Shown here in pieces: positions 7,977-10,159 of a stretch of 10,159 nucleotides of DNA. Numbering within the stretch: the first letter of the stretch is position 1; each line of letters starts with the position of its first letter. Below the pieces are notes generated by a model. It worked only from the letters and a program-made list of their open reading frames with translations. It had not been told where the DNA came from and did not search any database. Origin of the DNA: an uncultured Caldimonas sp. (GTDB taxonomy: Bacteria; Pseudomonadota; Gammaproteobacteria; Burkholderiales; Burkholderiaceae); assembly GCF_946480305.1 (NCBI RefSeq), contig NZ_CAMLJQ010000079.1, positions 1-10,159 of the forward strand, written 5' to 3'. Made by a program: the position numbers and the translations under genes.

Positions 7977-8468
7977 TCATAGTCCCAATGTGTTCACCGG
8001 AAACGCATCGACGCTAAGCTGCAACGTTTCGCCCAAAGCTTCCTCCGCTTTCAGCAGGTCCGGGCCCTGGCTTTCGGCCACGCCGCGGTAGCGGATCGGG
8101 TCGAGCAGGCGAACCAGATGCTGCTTGCGAGCCAGCCACATGCGCGGCACCTGCTCCGGCCTGAGGTGCTCCACCATGCGGCATTCGACGATGTGCGCCC
8201 AGTCGCGGCGCCAGTTCACCCAGCGGGCATGCCGGCGCACGATCTCGTCGAAGCTCGCGGCCATGAGCACCAGCTTGCGGTGCGACATCGCCCACCGCGC
8301 CAAGGCATCCACCACGGCGCGTTCGCCGAGCGGCCAGTCGGCATAGTCCGGGTCGCACAGCCACAGCTCGGTCGCCCCCCGCGCCGCCGCAAGGTCGAAA
8401 GCATGCCTCAGGCTGTCCTGGAACTCGTCCCGCGACTCGAACAGCCGGTAGAACGGTGGCGTTTCCAT
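7977..8468 (-). CDS. Uncharacterised 163-aa protein downstream of roxA
   Basis: I do not recognise a firm function. The protein is soluble, with no signal peptide or membrane helix. The order is an N-terminal FESRDEFQDSLRHAFDLAA helix, a strand ELWLCDPDYADWPLG, a helix VDALARWAMSHRKL, a strand VLMAAS, and an Arg/Trp-rich ARWVNWRRDWAHIVECR segment. This alternating pattern, with an acidic DPDYADW turn, resembles the small DUF7931-type domain known from proteobacterial proteins; that match is from memory and tentative. The ATG at 8468 has GAGGAG at 8482-8477 with an 8-base spacer. The gene begins 15 bases after the roxA stop, so the two are probably co-transcribed and may act in related steps, though nothing in the sequence shows a physical link. 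Confidence 0.82.
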   Translation of the reverse strand: METPPFYRLFESRDEFQDSLRHAFDLAAARGATELWLCDPDYADWPLGERAVVDALARWAMSHRKLVLMAASFDEIVRRHARWVNWRRDWAHIVECRMVEHLRPEQVPRMWLARKQHLVRLLDPIRYRGVAESQGPDLLKAEEALGETLQLSVDAFPVNTLGL

Positions 8469-8483
8469 GAGAACGTCTCCTCG

Positions 8484-9611
8484 TCAGTCTTGCACGGGGT
8501 GCAGCCACCCATCGTCGGCCCACTGTTCGAGCAAAGCGCGTGCGTCATCACCGAGCCTGCCCACCTGGGCCGCGCTCAACTCCCGCTCGTCGGCCAGTTG
8601 CCGCATCAGCGTCGCATCGCGGCCGGAGGCACGGTACGACTCGCCATTGATGAACACGTGCCGCATGTCGTACATCATGCGTGTGCGCCGATCGAGCCGA
8701 ATGGCCGTGCGGAGTTCTCCCACATCGCCAGGCGTGAACCACACTTCCTGTTTCGGCTCCGTCAGGTACTCGCCGAGCGCGCATTGCAGGGAGTCCTCAT
8801 CGCGCAACAGTGCGGCCACCACATCGGCCGCGTAGGCTTGCAGATCCGCCGGGATGTGACCGGGTGACGCCACCGCGGGTTGCTTCGGGTCACGGTAGAG
8901 CGTGTCGTCGTCTTCCTGCGCCTCGAGCATGCGCACCAGCACCTCGCGCGCCAGTTCGCTGCGGCGCGGCGAGCGGAACCCGATCGAATAGGTCATGCAC
9001 TCGCCTTCGGCCACACCGTCGTGAGCCCATCGCGGCGGCAGGTAGAGCATGTCGCCGGGCTCCAGCACCCACTCCTCTTCCGCCACGAAGTTCCGCAGGA
9101 TCTTCAGCGGCACGTCGGGCACGAGTTCCGGCTGGTCGAGCCGGCCGATGCGCCAGCGCCGTCGGCCCTGCACCTGCAGCAGGAACACGTCGTACGAATC
9201 GAAGTGCGGACCCACGCCGCCGCCGTCGGTGGCGTACGAGATCATCAGATCGTCCAGGCGGGCCTCGGGCACGAAGCGGAACTGCTGCATCAGTCGGTGG
9301 ACCGATTCCTCGTGCAGGTCCACGCCCTGCACCAGCACCGTCCAGCCAGGTTGCGACAGCGGAGGCAACGCCCGCCGCGGCAACGGGCCCCGCTTGAGGG
9401 TCCATCCCTCGCCCTTGTGCACGATGAGACGCGACTCGACGTCGTCGCGCGAGGCGAGGTCGAACAGGCCGGCACGCGGGACCAGCGGCTGGATGCCGGG
9501 CACCGCCTGGCGGATCAGCAACGGCTTCTTGTGCCAGTGCCGGCGCATGAACTGCTCGGGCGTGAGCCCACCGAGCAGGGAGAGTTTTTGGTCAGTCTGC
9601 ATGGCAGGCAT
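8484..9611 (-). CDS. roxA: Cupin/JmjC-type 2-oxoglutarate oxygenase, ribosomal protein uL16 arginine hydroxylase (RoxA/YcfD-like)
   Basis: An Fe(II)/2-oxoglutarate-dependent oxygenase; the E. coli homologue YcfD hydroxylates an arginine of ribosomal protein L16. The 375 residues match the family (373 in E. coli). Seen: N-terminal FMRRHWHKKPLLIRQA; GGGVGPHFDSYDVFLLQ with iron ligands H136 and D138; GRRRWRIG with R151 in the place of the 2-oxoglutarate-binding arginine; LEPGDMLYLPPRWAHDG with third iron ligand H197; and YSIGFRSPRRSEL. The C-terminal third fits the dimerisation and winged-helix parts. All catalytic residues are present. The start may be the ATG at 9611 or the one at 9602 (MQTDQK); neither has a ribosome binding site. 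It is divergent from the slyD-like gene by 17 bases and followed by the 163-aa gene. Confidence 0.88.
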   Translation of the reverse strand: MPAMQTDQKLSLLGGLTPEQFMRRHWHKKPLLIRQAVPGIQPLVPRAGLFDLASRDDVESRLIVHKGEGWTLKRGPLPRRALPPLSQPGWTVLVQGVDLHEESVHRLMQQFRFVPEARLDDLMISYATDGGGVGPHFDSYDVFLLQVQGRRRWRIGRLDQPELVPDVPLKILRNFVAEEEWVLEPGDMLYLPPRWAHDGVAEGECMTYSIGFRSPRRSELAREVLVRMLEAQEDDDTLYRDPKQPAVASPGHIPADLQAYAADVVAALLRDEDSLQCALGEYLTEPKQEVWFTPGDVGELRTAIRLDRRTRMMYDMRHVFINGESYRASGRDATLMRQLADERELSAAQVGRLGDDARALLEQWADDGWLHPVQD

Positions 9612-9628
9612 TGTGCGATGATTGCCCG

Positions 9629-10150
9629 ATGTTGATTTCGACCCCCTGCGTCGTCAGCCTGACCTGGCGACTCGAAGACACCTTGGGCCACCTGATCGAC
9701 GAACTCTCCGAGCCGGTTGAGTTCTTCTTCGGTGGCGACGACCTGCTCGCGAAGGTCGAGGAGGCCATCGACGGCCAGGAAACCGGCTTCGAGACCAAGC
9801 TGCAGCTCGAGCCCGAGCAAGCTTTCGGCGACTACAACCCCGACCTCGTCTTTTTCGAGGAGCGCGGCATTTTTCCCGAGCACGTGGAGCCCGGCATGCA
9901 GTTCGACGGCCTGCCCGAAGGCTCCACCACGCAAGGCATGCCGAACGACCTGATCTACACGATCACCGAGGTCTACGACAGCCATGTGGTGCTGGACGGC
10001 AACCACCCGCTGGCCGGCATCGCGCTACGGCTGAGCCTGAAGGTGCGCGACGTGCGCGAAGCGAGCGCCGAAGAAGTCGAGAACCGCTCGGTCGGCCAGC
10101 CGGTGTTCACCGTGATGAACACGGTGCCGCCGAGTCCGGAAGTTCACTAG
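9629..10150 (+). CDS. slyD: FKBP-type peptidyl-prolyl cis-trans isomerase, SlyD-like
   Basis: A cytoplasmic prolyl isomerase and chaperone of 173 residues. The FKBP domain is split by an insert-in-flap chaperone domain as in SlyD. Seen: VVSLTWRLED and DELSEPVEFFFGGDDLL (24-40); LQLEPEQAFGDYNPDLV (58-74), which leads into the flap insert; VEPGMQFDGLP; and LDGNHPLAGIALRLSLKV (122-139), which closes the FKBP domain. The His/Cys-rich nickel-binding tail of E. coli SlyD is absent; the protein ends TVPPSPEVH, so metal delivery to hydrogenase is unlikely. The ATG at 9629 is preferred over an in-frame TTG at 9611, which would add six non-homologous residues and meet the divergent roxA start. No ribosome binding site is visible. 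SlyD versus the FkpB/SlpA sub-branch is not fully separable by eye. Confidence 0.88.
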   Translation: MLISTPCVVSLTWRLEDTLGHLIDELSEPVEFFFGGDDLLAKVEEAIDGQETGFETKLQLEPEQAFGDYNPDLVFFEERGIFPEHVEPGMQFDGLPEGSTTQGMPNDLIYTITEVYDSHVVLDGNHPLAGIALRLSLKVRDVREASAEEVENRSVGQPVFTVMNTVPPSPEVH

Positions 10151-10159
10151 GTCCCCCCC

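Noticed and set aside
8880..9635. A 251-codon plus-strand open frame opposite roxA
   Set aside because: RoxA has all of its iron and 2-oxoglutarate residues on the minus strand; the opposing frame looks like the mirror composition bias of that gene.

Overview
This GC-rich window (third codon positions almost all G or C) looks like a chromosomal housekeeping segment of a betaproteobacterium. The likely order is Burkholderiales, possibly the Rubrivivax/Leptothrix-type group. This rests on protein character and on the gene order dapA - bamC - MBL hydrolase, and it is an inference, not a database result. There is no sign of phage, IS elements, CRISPR, RNA genes or compositional islands.

Layout: the left edge carries the first 568 codons of parE (topoisomerase IV subunit B) on the minus strand, cut by the window border. 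It is divergent from a 404-aa MFS transporter, across a 94-bp gap that holds a perfect 12-bp palindrome. The MFS gene leads a tightly packed plus-strand run: a 47-aa membrane micro-ORF (3022-3165), a classical SDR oxidoreductase whose best start is a CTG overlapping the micro-ORF stop, and a small class I SAM methyltransferase that starts inside the SDR stop (ATGA). A -10-like TAAAAT then introduces dapA (lysine/diaminopimelate synthesis), bamC (outer-membrane BAM complex lipoprotein) and a WalJ/YycJ-like metallo-beta-lactamase-fold hydrolase, which ends at a bidirectional hairpin terminator.

The minus-strand block converging on that terminator is read right to left: a RoxA/YcfD-type ribosomal protein uL16 hydroxylase, a 163-aa protein of unknown function 15 bp downstream, then a 72-aa Ala/Pro-rich lipoprotein. 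The lipoprotein has its own perfect TATAAT and a leader of about 130 nt predicted to fold into at least three hairpins. At the right edge a complete SlyD-type FKBP prolyl isomerase diverges from roxA with only 17 bp between start codons.

Functional themes are envelope biogenesis (DapA for peptidoglycan precursors, BamC for outer-membrane assembly, a small lipoprotein) and protein synthesis/folding (RoxA, SlyD). No new multi-gene system is evident. The points most worth a second look are small-scale: the CTG-start coupling at 3162, the micro-ORF, the structured lipoprotein leader, and the extremely short roxA/slyD divergent junction.
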